Below, one piece after another: positions 1 to 9,900 of a DNA stretch of 40,019 bases; position 1 is the first letter of the stretch; each line of letters opens with the position of its first letter. Source of the stretch: Salidesulfovibrio brasiliensis JCM 12178 (GTDB lineage Bacteria > Desulfobacterota > Desulfovibrionia > Desulfovibrionales > Desulfovibrionaceae); contig NZ_BBCB01000023.1 in NCBI RefSeq assembly GCF_001311825.1, forward strand, positions 1 to 40,019, in the 5' to 3' direction. Under the pieces are notes generated by a model. That model was not told where the DNA came from. It saw only the letters and a program-made list of their open reading frames with translations, and searched no databases. The position numbers were made by a program, and so were the translations under genes.

Positions 1-599
1 CTCGGCGGCGGTATCGTCGGCACCAACGCAGCCCGCATCGCCATGGGCATGGGCGCACAGGTCCGCGTGCTCGACCTCTCCCACAAGCGCCTGCAGTTCC
101 TCGACGACATCTTCGACGGTCGCCTCATGACCGTCAGCTCCACCGAGCCGAACATCCGCGCCGCCGTGCAGCAGGCCGATCTCGTCATCGGTGCGGTCCT
201 CGTCCCGGGCGCCAAGCTCCGAAGCTCGTCACCCGCGACATGCTCTCCACCATGAAGCCCGGCTCCGTCATCGTCGACGTCGCAGTCGATCAGGGCGGCT
301 GCGTGGAAACCATCAAGGCAACCACCCACGACAACCCGACCTACGTGGTCGACGGCGTGGTTCACTACGGCGTTGCCAACATGCCCGGCGCAGTGCCCCG
401 GACCTCCACCTTCGCCCTCGTGAACCAGACCCTGCCCTACGCCATGCGTCTGGCAAAAGACGGCATCAACGCCCTCAAGGCCGACCCCGCACTCGCACTC
501 GGCCTGAACACCATGGGCGGCACCCTGACCTGCCCGGCAGTCGGTGAAGCCTTCAACCTCGACTCCGTCACCCCCGAAGAAGCTCTGGCAAAAGCCTAA
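1..599 (+). CDS. ald: Alanine dehydrogenase, 3' part (5' end outside window; one frameshift)
   Basis: NAD-dependent L-alanine dehydrogenase, which interconverts alanine with pyruvate plus ammonia in the cytoplasm. The window opens inside the Rossmann domain ([11 protein letters not shown] at the first codons), followed by VLDLS, the GAVLVPGAK loop, [16 protein letters not shown], and the conserved C-terminal stretch with [22 protein letters not shown]. The reading frame breaks at about base 216. Bases 1-216 read in one frame and [16 protein letters not shown] continues in another. Restoring one G (AAG CT to AAG GCT) joins them exactly, so a homopolymer miscall is more likely than a true pseudogene. 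The gene ends at TAA 597-599, just before a strong terminator. In sulfate reducers this enzyme serves alanine catabolism; that role is inferred from the family. Confidence 0.93.
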   Translation, partial: RRRYRRHQRSPHRHGHGRTGPRARPLPQAPAVPRRHLRRSPHDRQLHRAEHPRRRAAGRSRHRCGPRPGRQAPKLVTRDMLSTMKPGSVIVDVAVDQGGCVETIKATTHDNPTYVVDGVVHYGVANMPGAVPRTSTFALVNQTLPYAMRLAKDGINALKADPALALGLNTMGGTLTCPAVGEAFNLDSVTPEEALAKA

Positions 600-626
600 G
601 TCCTCTCAGAGGGTTGATTATATATT

Positions 627-660
627 AAAGGGCCGGTTCCGTTTGGAACCGGCCCTTTGT
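627..660 (+). terminator. Rho-independent terminator after ald
   Basis: A 14-bp perfect inverted repeat (627-640 against 645-658) with a GTTT loop, GC-rich in its core with AAA/TTT ends. It lies 28 bases after the ald stop. The flanking A and T tracts allow it to work in either direction. Confidence 0.85.
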
Positions 661-670
661 CGTGTCTGGG

Positions 671-873
671 CCTCCGGCGGCCCTCCGGGGGGCAGGGCGC
701 TGCCCTGCACCCGGCAGAGGGGATAATCCCCTCTGCACTCCCTGACTTAAATGCGTCGGCAAGAATCGAATATCTCACGCGGCCGGACAACTCCGCCGAA
801 GGCGCGCTAAAAAGCTTTGGAATTCTTAAAACCTTTCCCGAAAGGTTTTAAGCCCCCGGAGGGCCGCCGGAGG
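671..873. repeat. Intergenic palindromic repeat, copy 1, with 21-bp terminal inverted repeats
   Basis: The unit begins at 671 with CCTCCGGCGGCCCTCC and ends at 873 with its exact reverse complement; the perfect inverted repeat covers 671-691 and 853-873. Inside are further hairpins: GCAGGGC/GCCCTGC near 692-708, a nearly perfect palindrome CAGAGGGGAT/ATCCCCTCTG at 715-735, and AAAACCTTTC/GAAAGGTTTT around 829-848. Short reading frames crossing it have no recognisable product. It resembles the hairpin-rich intergenic repeats scattered through Desulfovibrio genomes (family resemblance from memory, not searched). Confidence 0.8.
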
Positions 874-896
874 CAGGTGTTCTCTATGTCTTCGGC

Positions 897-1080
897 GAGG
901 AGGCGCTGCCCCGCACCCGGCAAAGTGGATAATCCCCTCTGCACCCCCCAGACTTGAAGGCATCGGCAAGAGTCGAATATCTCACGCGACCGGACAACTC
1001 CGCCGAAGGCGCGCCAAAAAGCTTTGGAATTCTTAAAACCTTTCCCGAAAGGTTTTAAGCCCCCGGAGGGCCGCCGGAGG
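897..1080. repeat. Intergenic palindromic repeat, copy 2 (left end truncated)
   Basis: A second copy of the preceding element in direct orientation, offset by 206-207 bases. The shared segment runs from GCGCTGCC through the GAATATCTCACGCG block and the AAAACCTTTC/GAAAGGTTTT hairpin to the same 21-base right end (1060-1080). Differences are scattered point changes. The left terminal repeat is missing, so the two units probably arose by tandem duplication or insertion beside an existing copy. Bases 600-1206 hold no convincing gene. Confidence 0.78.
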
Positions 1081-1140
1081 CACCATGCCGGTTGCGGCAG
1101 TATTGTTGGGGTGTTGCGGACGCCTGATGGCGGTGCAAAT

Positions 1141-1172
1141 GAAAACGCCCCGCAGGAGGACGGGGCGTTTTC
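1141..1172 (-). terminator. Terminator of the coo operon
   Basis: A 12-bp perfect stem, GAAAACGCCCCG (1141-1152) against CGGGGCGTTTTC (1161-1172), with an 8-base loop. It lies 35 bases past the cooC stop. On the minus strand the stem ends in GUUUUC followed by AUUU, as expected for intrinsic termination of cooS-cooC. Confidence 0.8.
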
Positions 1173-1206
1173 GGTGAGGAAGCGGTCGTGGCAGTTGTGT
1201 TGTGGT

Positions 1207-1986
1207 TTACACTTGCCTGCCAAGAGCGTTGAGGAGTTTGTTTGCTATTTCGTCTGGTTGGGTGTGATCGGCGAGGCCGACTACGGCTGGGTCGCTGAGT
1301 TGTCTGGCTTTGAGCTCCGGCAGTTCGGGCATGAATAGTGTGCGTTCCGGCAGGCCGTTGATGCGGGGGATGTCTGTCGGTTCCGCGCGGTTCAGGACCA
1401 GCGCCTGATTGGCTAGTCCCAGTTCGCGGCCCAGTTTGGCGACGTCTGCGGCGGTATCGAGTCCGCGTCGGCTCGGCTCGGATACCACCACGAGTCCGTC
1501 GGCGGAGGCGACAGTGCCTCGTCCGAGGTGTTCCACGCCTGCTTCTAGGTCTACGAGGACCCATTCGTTTCGTTCTATGATCAGGTTGGCAAGCATGGCT
1601 TTGAGCAGTGCGTTTGCTTCGCAGGCGCAGCCGCCTCCGGCACCGCTTACCGAGCCCATCACGAGCAGGCGTTTTTTGCCCGGGGTGATGTCTTGGCGGG
1701 GCGGGCGGCCGAGGGGCAGGTCCACGGCGATGGATTCCGGGAGGTCGCTGACGTCGGGGTTGAGGTGCAGCATTCCGGAGCCGATGCGCTCGCGGATGAG
1801 GTCGTCGCGCCTGATGAGGGGGTCGGGCAGGGCCTCGCGGGAGAGTCCCGAGGCCTGCCCGAGCGAGAGGGCCGTATCCGCGTCCACGAGCCAGACGTCC
1901 TCTCCTTGGGCGGCGAGGTAGTCGGCTACCCATGCGGTCAGCGTGGTCTTGCCTACGCCGCCTTTTCCGGCGAATGCGAGTTTCAT
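1207..1986 (-). CDS. cooC: CO dehydrogenase maturation ATPase CooC
   Basis: A 259-residue MinD/NifH-type P-loop ATPase that helps insert nickel into the C-cluster of CO dehydrogenase. The deviant Walker A is at the N-terminus (GKGGVGKTT, residues 8-16), followed by VWLVDADTA. The CooC signature Cys-X-Cys pair is near residue 119 (GGGCACEAN); in the family it binds metal at the dimer interface. VLVDLEAG is the switch II/Walker B region, and VLNRAE marks the base-recognition region. The length fits the family. The start has a good Shine-Dalgarno (GGGAGAAGGGCC). The gap of only 15 bases after cooS indicates co-transcription. Confidence 0.95.
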   Translation of the reverse strand: MKLAFAGKGGVGKTTLTAWVADYLAAQGEDVWLVDADTALSLGQASGLSREALPDPLIRRDDLIRERIGSGMLHLNPDVSDLPESIAVDLPLGRPPRQDITPGKKRLLVMGSVSGAGGGCACEANALLKAMLANLIIERNEWVLVDLEAGVEHLGRGTVASADGLVVVSEPSRRGLDTAADVAKLGRELGLANQALVLNRAEPTDIPRINGLPERTLFMPELPELKARQLSDPAVVGLADHTQPDEIANKLLNALGRQV

Positions 1987-2001
1987 GGCCCTTCTCCCTT
2001 G

Positions 2002-3889
2002 TTATTCCGACAGGCCGAGCCTGGTTCTTCTGTCCTTGATGCGGGCGTCGAGCAGGTCGGCAGCCTTGATCGGGTCGGGTTCCACATGGAAGGCCGCGCC
2101 CACGATGTCCTGCAGGCCGTTGAGGGCCAGATCGGTCACGGTCTCGCTGCCGAGGATGTTCGGCGGCAGGCCGAGATGGGTCTGGATACCCGAGGCAACG
2201 GCGTAGAGGCCGATGGCGGCCGCCTTTTCCGAGTACCATTCGGGGGAGGAAGCGCCCACGGGCAGGTCGCTGATGTCCACGCCGAGTTCCTTGGCGATCA
2301 GACCGCACAGGTGCAGGATGCGGGAGTTGTCCACGCAGCTTCCCAGATGCAGCACGGGCGGGACGCCGAGGGCTTCGCAGACGCCTTTGAGGCCGTCGCC
2401 CGCCATGGATGCGGCTTCGGGCACCAGCAGCCCGGCCTTGCCTGCGGCTGTGGTCACGCAGCCGGTGGCAAGGACCATGATGTCGCGCTTGATGAGTTCC
2501 TTGGCCAGCCCCACGTTGGCGCTGTCCTGCTTGATCTTGGGGTTGTTGCAGCCCACGATGCCCACGAAGCCGCGGATCGCGCCGCTTTTGACCGCGTCGA
2601 GCAGGGGGGTGAGGGTGCCGCCGAGGGCTTCGAGCACGGCTTCGTTGGAGAAGCCGGTCATGATTTCAACGGGCTCCACGGGGATTTCCACGCGGGCGGG
2701 GTCGCGCTCGGCGTAGGCGTCCACGGCCATGGCAACGATTTCGAGCGCCTTTTGCATGGCGTTTTCGGGGTGGATGTCGAAGTGGGTCGCGCCGGTGAAC
2801 TTGGCCTTGCCTGCGGTGGTGATGAAGCGGGTGTGGTAGCAGCCGGAGATCTGCACGAGGCTGGGCATGATGCACTGGTAGTCGACGACCACGCTTCCAC
2901 CGCGCCGGTGACGATGGCCAGTTCGGTCATCAGGTGGTTGCCCGCCATGGGGATGCCCTGGCGCATGAGCAGCTCGTTGCCGGTGCAGCACAGGCCGCCT
3001 ACGTTGATGCCGGTTGCCCGAGCTTTTTGGCGCGCTCGATCATCTCGGGGTTGCGGGCCGCGGCGAGGATCATTTCCGAAACCACGGGGTTGTGGCCGTG
3101 GACGAGGATGTTGACCTGATCTTCCTTGAGCACGCCGAGGTTTGCGCTGGAGCGCTTGGGCGTGGGGGTGCCGAAGATGACGTCGGAGAGTTCGGTGCCA
3201 ATCATGGAGCCGGCCCAGCCGTCGGACAGGGCGGTGCGTGCGGCGTGCAGCATGGTGTTGGGCGCGTCGTTGTCGCAGCCCATGTGCGTGCGGTGCATCA
3301 TTTCGGCGATTTCGCGGTCCACGCCGCGCGGGGTGATGCCGAGATTTTCCCAGAGTTCGCGGCGCTGTTCCGGGGCGCGGGTCAAAAAGCCCACGGACTT
3401 GCGGCGGCTGCCGAAGTCGCTGTAGCAGGCGTCCACCATGTCCGAGGCCACGTCCATGACCGGGCGGCCGTCGGTTTCGATGCCGAGCTCCCCGGCAAGG
3501 CGCAGCAGCTTTGCTTCGTCGCGGATTTCATAGTCCTTGGTGTGGCCTTCGACGATGGCCTCGAGCACCTCGATGAGGTCGCGGCCGTGGTCGGAGTGTC
3601 CGGCGGAGCCGCCCGCCACAAAGCGGCCGAAGTTGCGGGCCACGATGACGTCGGCATCCGCGCCGCAGACGCCCCGTTGCATTTTGCCGTTCTTTTTCGG
3701 GCTGATGCGGCAGGGACCCATGACGCAGTTGCGGCAGGTGGTTCCCAGTTCGCAGAATTTACAGTGCGGGGTCTGTTCCTGCAGGCGGTCGTGCGCGGTC
3801 TCCACGCCGTCACGCCGGGCCTTTTCCAGCATCCTTTGGGCATCTTCCCAAATGGACAGTTCTTCAACGGGCCTTGGTTCCTTTCCCAT
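2002..3889 (-). CDS. cooS: Anaerobic carbon monoxide dehydrogenase catalytic subunit CooS (two frameshifts)
   Basis: Ni-Fe CO dehydrogenase, which oxidises CO with water to CO2, two protons and two electrons. The N-terminal cysteines for clusters D and B are present (CKFCELGTTCRNCVMGPC, about residues 43-60), as are HRTHMGCDND near the active site and downstream PVMEIMTGFSNEAV-type and HLGSCVDNSR segments. The frame breaks twice. At 3017-3019 CTCGGGCAACC should be CTCGGGGCAACC (Leu-Gly-Ala-Thr). At about 2892 GAAGCGTGG should be GAAGCGGTGG (Glu-Ala-Val-Val). Both are single losses in homopolymers, and repairing them gives a full-length enzyme of about 630 residues. No acetyl-CoA synthase, CooF or Ech-type hydrogenase gene is adjacent, so this is the stand-alone form seen in Desulfovibrio. 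The start has GGGAG upstream. Confidence 0.93.
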
Positions 3890-3928
3890 ACACGTCTCCC
3901 TTGTGTATAATTTCTAGTCCTGACATGC

Positions 3929-3971
3929 AGGATAGTCCCGAAGGAAGGTTGCGTCTGTCGGATAGCCGACA
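3929..3971 (-). promoter_or_regulatory. CooA operator and cooS promoter
   Basis: The perfect palindrome TGTCGGATAGCCGACA (3956-3971) matches the CooA/CRP half-site pattern TGTCG-N6-CGACA. On the minus strand a -10-like TATCCT lies at 3929-3934. With that -10 the start site falls near 3922 and the operator centre is at -41.5, the class II activator position at which CooA replaces the -35 contact. No good -35 is visible. The leader to the cooS start is about 33 nt. Confidence 0.8.
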
Positions 3972-3999
3972 AATTGGACCGAAAACGTGTGAAATGGCC

Positions 4000-4647
4000 T
4001 TAACGGTTGGCTATTTCGCGCAATCGGTCCATTTGCAGCACCTTGTAGATGCCGCGCCCCTGTTTTTCGAGGATGCCGGTGCGGATCATGTCGTTGAGCA
4101 GGGTGGAGACGGTCTGGCGGGTGGCGCCGAGCATTTTGGCGAGTTCTTCCACGGTGAGGTTCAGGCGGGCGACGGCTTCGCCGGTTTTGGCAAGGCTTTC
4201 GTCTGCTTCATGCATGAGCAGTGAGGCGAGTCGCTGGCTGCTGTCCTGAAAGACGAGGCCGTCGATGATGGAGAAGGCGTTCTTGAGCAGTACGCCGAGC
4301 ACGCGGACCATGGTGGAGGAGAAGCCGGGCAGGGCTGCCATGCGTTTGCGAAACTCTCCGGTTCCGGTGACGAGAATCTCCGCGTGGGTCATGGCCTGTG
4401 CGTAGGCGCGGGTGTGCGATGCGTAGATGTCGCCGCGTTCAAGGATGGCGACGGTAAATTCCTTGTCTTCGTAGGCGAGGTAAATGCGCACCCTGCCGGA
4501 CTTGACGACGAACACCAGGTCTTCGTCAGCCCCGGGAGTGAAGATGCTGCTTCCGGCGGCAAAGCTGCGCGAATGGAACGAGCTGCGCAGGGCCTCGTTT
4601 TCAGGCCGGGCAAGTTCGTCCACAATATCGAGGTCGGAAAAACGCAT
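4000..4647 (-). CDS. cooA: CO-sensing heme transcription activator CooA (CRP/FNR family)
   Basis: A CRP-family dimeric activator that senses CO through heme and turns on CO dehydrogenase genes. The cNMP-like beta-roll (FVVKSGRVRIYLAYEDKEF) is followed by GDIYASH, which aligns with GDMFCMH of Rhodospirillum rubrum CooA. The heme-ligand His77 is kept while Cys75 is Ala, as known for several non-Rhodospirillum CooAs. The helix-turn-helix is TRQTVSTLLNDMIRTGILEKQGRG. The start at 4647 (MRFSDLDIVDEL) is chosen because it aligns with the CooA N-terminus and has CCGGAG just upstream. The longer start at 4695 would lie upstream of the predicted transcription start and against the operator. Located immediately upstream of cooS in the same direction, with its own promoter. 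Confidence 0.9.
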   Translation of the reverse strand: MRFSDLDIVDELARPENEALRSSFHSRSFAAGSSIFTPGADEDLVFVVKSGRVRIYLAYEDKEFTVAILERGDIYASHTRAYAQAMTHAEILVTGTGEFRKRMAALPGFSSTMVRVLGVLLKNAFSIIDGLVFQDSSQRLASLLMHEADESLAKTGEAVARLNLTVEELAKMLGATRQTVSTLLNDMIRTGILEKQGRGIYKVLQMDRLREIANR

Positions 4648-4673
4648 GTACTCCGGCAATGGTATGAATCCAT

Positions 4674-4716
4674 CGTATAGCAGGGAGTCTACCATGGAAC
4701 TGTCGCACAGGCGACA
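4674..4716 (-). promoter_or_regulatory. CooA operator and autoregulated cooA promoter
   Basis: A second perfect palindrome, TGTCGCACAGGCGACA (4701-4716), again fits TGTCG-N6-CGACA. A -10-like TATACG lies at 4674-4679 on the minus strand. It places the start site near 4667 and the operator centre at -41.5, the same geometry as at cooS. The leader to the start at 4647 is about 20 nt. This predicts positive autoregulation of cooA. Confidence 0.75.
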
Positions 4717-4746
4717 TTCACATTCATTTTGTCGATGGAATCAGGC

Positions 4747-4782
4747 AGGAAAAAGGGCGGGGAACTGATTTGTTCCCCGCCC
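4747..4782 (-). terminator. Terminator after chemoreceptor gene
   Basis: An 11-bp perfect stem GGGCGGGGAAC/GTTCCCCGCCC (4755-4765 and 4772-4782), followed on the minus strand by UUUUUCC. It lies 10 bases after the chemoreceptor stop and insulates the cooA promoter from read-through. Confidence 0.85.
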
Positions 4783-4792
4783 GAAGTGTTGG

Positions 4793-6853
4793 CTAGAAGC
4801 GTTCGAAGTCGGAGTCGTCCGGTTCGGGGCCCATGTCCAGTTCCACGCTGCCGGTGTTGGTGGCGCTTGTGATGGGCTTGGGACGTCTTGTGGTCTGCGT
4901 GGTGGCCACAGGGTTTTTCTTCCTGACATTCCTGACTGTTGGCCGGGGCTGATTGTGGCCGGAATCCAGCTTGAAGAAGCTTACGGTCTGTTGCAGTTGC
5001 TGGGCTTCGGCGGACAGGGCTTCCGACGTGGAAGAGACCTGTTCCGAAGCAGAGGCGTTCTGCTGGATGACCGAGTCGAGCTGTTGGATGGCCTTGTTGA
5101 TCTGGTCCACGGCGTCGTTCTGCTCGTTGCTGGCGGCGGCGATGCCTTCGGTCATCTCGGCGGTCTTCTTGATGTCCGGGACGAGCTGGTCGAGCATGTC
5201 TCCGGCCTCTTCGGCCACTTTCATGGTGGAGCCGGAAAGCTCGCTGATTTCGGCTGCCGCGTTGCCGCTTCGCTCCGCCAGCTTGCGGACTTCGGCGGCC
5301 ACCACCGCGAACCCCTTGCCGTGTTCCCCTGCGCGGGCCGCTTCGATGGCCGCGTTGAGCGCCAGCAGGTTGGTCTGCCGCGCGATTTCTTCAACCACGG
5401 AGATTTTTTCCGCGATGTCGGTCATGGCGGTCATGGCCTGACGCACTGACTGGCCGCTCTTTTCGGCGTTTCGGGCCGCGGCGTGGGCGATCTTTTCGGT
5501 CTCGGTGGCGCTCTGGGCGTTGGACTGGATGTTCGAGGCCATCTCTTCCATGGAGGAGGCCACCTCTTCGACGTTGGCGGCCTGCTGGGTGGCACCCTGC
5601 GAAAGGGCCTGCGACGAGGAGGCCAGCTCCTCGCTGCCCGAGGCCACCTGATCCGTGGCGGACTGCACGTCGCCGAGGACGGTCTGGAGCTGGCGGCTCA
5701 TGCGCCGGAGCGCGTCGGCCAGCACGCCGACTTCGTCGGCCTGATGCACGTCGATGTCCTGCGTGAGGTCGCCATCCGCAAGGCTCTGGGCCAGCCCGAT
5801 GCCCTTGGTCACGGGTGCTGTAATAACGTTGGCGATGATGTAGAGGACGATGAAAAGGATAATGATCGCGCCGATTGCGATGATGCTGCCGACCACTGCG
5901 AAGGAGTTGGCCTGCTCAAGGACCTTGTCCATGGGGATGACCACGGCGAGGCCCCACGGCACGCCGGTCTTGCCCACGGTGATGGGTTCGATGGTGACGT
6001 ACTCTTCCTGCCCGCTCTCCGGAGAGATCATGGTGAAACTGTAGTCCCGGCCGTTTTCCACCGCCTGCATGGCCTGCCTGCGATGCTCGGGGTCTATGTA
6101 TTCGCCGAAGGGCTTGTTCAGCTTGTCGTCATTCGGGTGGGCCACGGTGACGCCGTCGTTGGTGACGAGGAAGGCGTACCCTGTTTCAAAGGGCTTGATT
6201 TCGAGAACCTTTTCCTGAAGATCGTCCAGATAGAAGTCCACGCCGATGACACCGACGTTGCGACCATTCTTTTCAATGGAGAGGCCCGTGGACGACAGCA
6301 GGAATTTCGTGCCTTCGATTTCCCATTCGTAAGGATTGCTGAGGCTTTCACGGTCTGATGCAAGGGGGTTGTCGAACCACTCGTGCCCGACCATGTTCTC
6401 AGTCCCTTCGTAGACGACCACGATTTCGGCCCCTTCCCTGTAATGCCAGCTGCGGTAGGTGCCCTTGTATTTGTCCCTGTATTCGTCTTCCCGGTCGTCA
6501 TACGTGTCGGGCAAGAACGCGATCCATGCTCCTGCAAGTCCGGGGTGGCGGTTGAGCGTGTCCTTCATGACCGAGTCAAGCATTTCCCTGTCCGGGACGT
6601 TTGTGTGCTGGGTCGCTTTTTCAAAGGTTGCCGCGAGGGTTCTGGTGACGGTCATGGCGAGGTTCAATGTCTTGGCCATGTCGTTGCCGTAGCCCTTGGC
6701 CTTGTCCTGCGCCTGCTCCTTGGCCATGGTGATGGCCATGGTCTGGGCTTTTGATGTCATTATGTAGGTGCTGACCGCCATGATCGCCAGCACGATGGAA
6801 AAAGTAGGAACAAGTATTTTGAGCCGTAGGCTCCAGTCCTTGAATCGTTTCAT
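4793..6853 (-). CDS. Methyl-accepting chemotaxis protein with dCache sensor domain
   Basis: A 686-residue inner-membrane chemoreceptor. The first transmembrane helix is at about residues 11-30. A periplasmic double-Cache domain follows (about 35-310, with [23 protein letters not shown] and [17 protein letters not shown]). The second transmembrane helix is at about 318-345, then HAMP ([21 protein letters not shown]). The long signalling hairpin carries the invariant tip [23 protein letters not shown]. The protein ends in a flexible linker and DFERF, which fits the CheR/CheB tether pattern aromatic-x-x-aromatic. Double-Cache domains often bind small carboxylates or amino acids; the ligand here is not predictable. 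It is a single-gene unit with its own terminator and no che genes beside it. Confidence 0.95.
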   Translation of the reverse strand: MKRFKDWSLRLKILVPTFSIVLAIMAVSTYIMTSKAQTMAITMAKEQAQDKAKGYGNDMAKTLNLAMTVTRTLAATFEKATQHTNVPDREMLDSVMKDTLNRHPGLAGAWIAFLPDTYDDREDEYRDKYKGTYRSWHYREGAEIVVVYEGTENMVGHEWFDNPLASDRESLSNPYEWEIEGTKFLLSSTGLSIEKNGRNVGVIGVDFYLDDLQEKVLEIKPFETGYAFLVTNDGVTVAHPNDDKLNKPFGEYIDPEHRRQAMQAVENGRDYSFTMISPESGQEEYVTIEPITVGKTGVPWGLAVVIPMDKVLEQANSFAVVGSIIAIGAIIILFIVLYIIANVITAPVTKGIGLAQSLADGDLTQDIDVHQADEVGVLADALRRMSRQLQTVLGDVQSATDQVASGSEELASSSQALSQGATQQAANVEEVASSMEEMASNIQSNAQSATETEKIAHAAARNAEKSGQSVRQAMTAMTDIAEKISVVEEIARQTNLLALNAAIEAARAGEHGKGFAVVAAEVRKLAERSGNAAAEISELSGSTMKVAEEAGDMLDQLVPDIKKTAEMTEGIAAASNEQNDAVDQINKAIQQLDSVIQQNASASEQVSSTSEALSAEAQQLQQTVSFFKLDSGHNQPRPTVRNVRKKNPVATTQTTRRPKPITSATNTGSVELDMGPEPDDSDFERF

Positions 6854-6994
6854 GAGTTCTCCCCCTTAGAATGCACGTTTCACGCTGTCCCGGTATTTCG
6901 GGGTACAGTAGTCGCGAGGTGTGACGTCTGTAAATACGAATAACAACGTCTTGTGAATGATAATTTCGTAATATGGTTTGCGTTTTGGTGACGA

Positions 6995-9900
6995 TTACGC
7001 GGTTTTGTTTCCATACAGAGCAAAATAGCCGGTGGGGATGACCACCAGCGTGAAGAGCGTGGAGGCAAACAGTCCGAAGATCAGAGCCCAGGCAAGACCG
7101 GAAAAGATCGGGTCCAGCGTGATGGGCCATGCGCCGAGCGCCGTGGTCAGCGCCGTGAGCACGATGGGCCGTAGCCTGACAGCGCCGGACATGATGATGC
7201 TGTCGCGCAGGTCGCGGCCCTGCGCCTTGGCCTTGTGGATGAAGTCGATGAGCACCACCGAGTTCCGGATGACGATGCCGCCGAGGGCGATCATGCCGAT
7301 CATGCTGGTGGCGGTGAAGAACACCGGATCGCCGTAGCCGCCGACCACGTCACCGGCCACGATGTTGAGCAGCCAGAAGCCCGGCAGGATGCCGAGCATG
7401 GTCAGGGGGATGGCCGACATTATCAGCAGGGGCATGACAAAGGAGCCGGTCTCGGCGATGAGCAGCACGTAGATGCCCAGCAGGGCGGCGGCAAAGGCGA
7501 TGCCGAGGTCACGGAACACGTCGATGGTGATCTTCCATTCCCCTTCGCCGGTCCAGTCCACGCTCAGGCCGGGGCCGAGCGGGTTCTTTTCAAGCGAGCC
7601 GCCCATGTCGATGACCGCCTCTCCGGGCGGGGTGCCAGCGGTCTCGGCAAAGACGTACGCCACGCGGCGCAGGTTCTTGTGCCAGATGGGCTGTTCCGCC
7701 GGGACGGTTCGGAACGTGCCCAGCTCGGCCAGCGGGACCATCTTGCCGGAGGCGGTCTTCATGCGAACCTCGCCGAGCTTCTGTGGTCCGGTTCGCAGAA
7801 ACGGCGGCAGCACCATCCGTACCGGGAGCGGCTGGCGCTCACCCGGAACGTGCACCGAGGAGACGTTCTCACCGCCAAGGGCCATGCCCATGGTATGGAC
7901 GATGTCCTGTGTGCTCACGCCATGCAATGCCGCTTTTTCCTTGTCGATAATAAAGTCGATAATTTGCCGGTCGGTTTCCGAAGACGTGTCCGTGTCCACT
8001 GCGCCGGGGGCCTGTTTCAGCAAACCCTCTACATGCCGGGCTCCGGCCACAAGGTCTTCGTAGGGCTGGCCGGGGCGTCCGTATATCTCGCCGGTGAGCG
8101 TGGCGATGACCGGCGGGCCGGGCGGGGATTCCACGATCTTGAGCGTTGCGCCGTGGCTGTCGGCTATGTCGGTCAGGTCGTCGCGCAGGCGCAGGCCGAT
8201 GGCGTGGGACTGGGCCTGCCGCCGGGACTTGTCCGCGAAGTTGATGCGGATGTCGCCCAGCTCGGGCTTTTCCCGCCAGTAGTAGTGGCGGACCATGCCG
8301 TTGAAGTCCATGGGCGAGGGCGAGCCTGCGAACGTGACCCAGTTGTCCACCTCGGGCACTCCCGCGAGGTACTGCTCGAAGTCGGCCAGTACGCGGTCGG
8401 TGCGTTCCAGCGTGGTGCCCTCGGGCATGTCCACCACCAGTTGCAGCTCGTTTTTGTTGTCATAGGGCAGCATCTTGAGGGGGACCATGCGGAAAAGCAC
8501 AAGCGCCCCGCACAGGCCGAGGCCCGCGATGATGGCGACAAGGAGCACGCGGCGTTTGCGGGAGCTGTCCAGCAGCGGGGAGAGGACGCGAGTGTAGAAG
8601 GCCAGCAGCTTCGGGTTCACCGAGTCGCTGTCGTCGGTCTTGGGTGCTTCACCTTTGGCCGGGCCGTGGTTGCGAAGCAGCATGTAGGCCATCCACGGCA
8701 CCACGGTCAGGGCGGCCAGTGTGGAGAAGGTGACGGTCAGGGGCACGTTGGCGGCCATGGGCGCCATGTACGGGCCCATCATGCCGGTGATGAAAAAGAG
8801 CGGCAGGAAGCAGACGATGATGGCCAGCGTGGACATGATGACCGGGGGCAGCACCTCCTGCACCGCGTCCAGCGTTGCCCCGAGCGGCTTTTTGCGGCCC
8901 ATCAGGATGTGGCGCTGAATGTTATCCACGTTGGTGATGGGGTCGTCCACCACCAGCCCGAGGGACAGGATCAGCGCAAAGAGGGTGACGCGGTTGATGG
9001 TGTAGCCGATGAGCCAGTTGCAGAAAAGCGCCAGCGAAAAGCTCACGGGAACGGCCACGGCCACCACGAGGGCCTCCCGGCGGCCAAGGGCCACGGCCAG
9101 CAGGGCCACCACGGTGACGATGGCGAACAGGAGCGATTCCAGCAGGTCGTTGACCTTGGATTGCGCGGTCTTGCCGTAGTCGCGCGTGACCTCCACGGCC
9201 ACGCCGTCCGGCAGCACGTTCTGCCGAAGCTCCTCGGCCCGGCGCACGATGTCCTCGGCAACGTCCACGGCGTTGGTGCCCTGTTTCTTGGCCAGCGCCA
9301 GCGTCACTGCGGGCCGGGAGCGATCCCCGTCGCGTCCGTTTTCCTTGAGAAAGCGGTCCGAGAACCCGATGCGGGAGTATGCTTGCGGCTCGGCAGGTCC
9401 GTCCACCACGGTGGCGATGTCGCGCAGGTAGACCGGGCGACCCTCGGACACGCCAACCACCAGCGAGGCCACTTCGCCCGGGGTCATCAGGAACGAGCGG
9501 CTGACAAGCTCGGTGCGTTCGTCGGCATGCACGAAGGCCCCGGCGGGCAGGGAGCGGTTGGCCCCCCGCAAGGCTTCGGCAGCCTGCAGTGGAGAAATGC
9601 CGTACCCGGCCATGCGTTCCGGGGAGAGCTCAACGCGGACCTCGGAAGGCTGGCCGCCGTGCAGGCTCAGGCGGGAGACGTCTTCGGTCTCGGCCAGCCT
9701 GTGAAAGAGCTCCTCGGCCATGCGCCGCAGGTCGTGGCCGGAGTATCGGTCCTCGAAGCCGTCCTCGGCGTGCAGGGTCAGGTTCACGATGGGCACGTCG
9801 TCGATCTCGATGGGCTTGATGGCCCAGCCCGAGACCACTCCGGGCACCATGTCGAGGTTCTTGGTGATGGCGTTGTGCAGCTTGATGAGCGAGTCCTCGC

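Noticed and set aside
1055-2308. A 417-codon minus-strand frame overlapping cooC
   Set aside because: It is an Arg/Pro-rich shadow of cooC and cooS; the cooC frame has a P-loop, a ribosome site and correct length.
4648-4695. Longer CooA start at 4695
   Set aside because: It has no ribosome site, would start upstream of the predicted transcription start, and adds 16 residues not matched in CooA.
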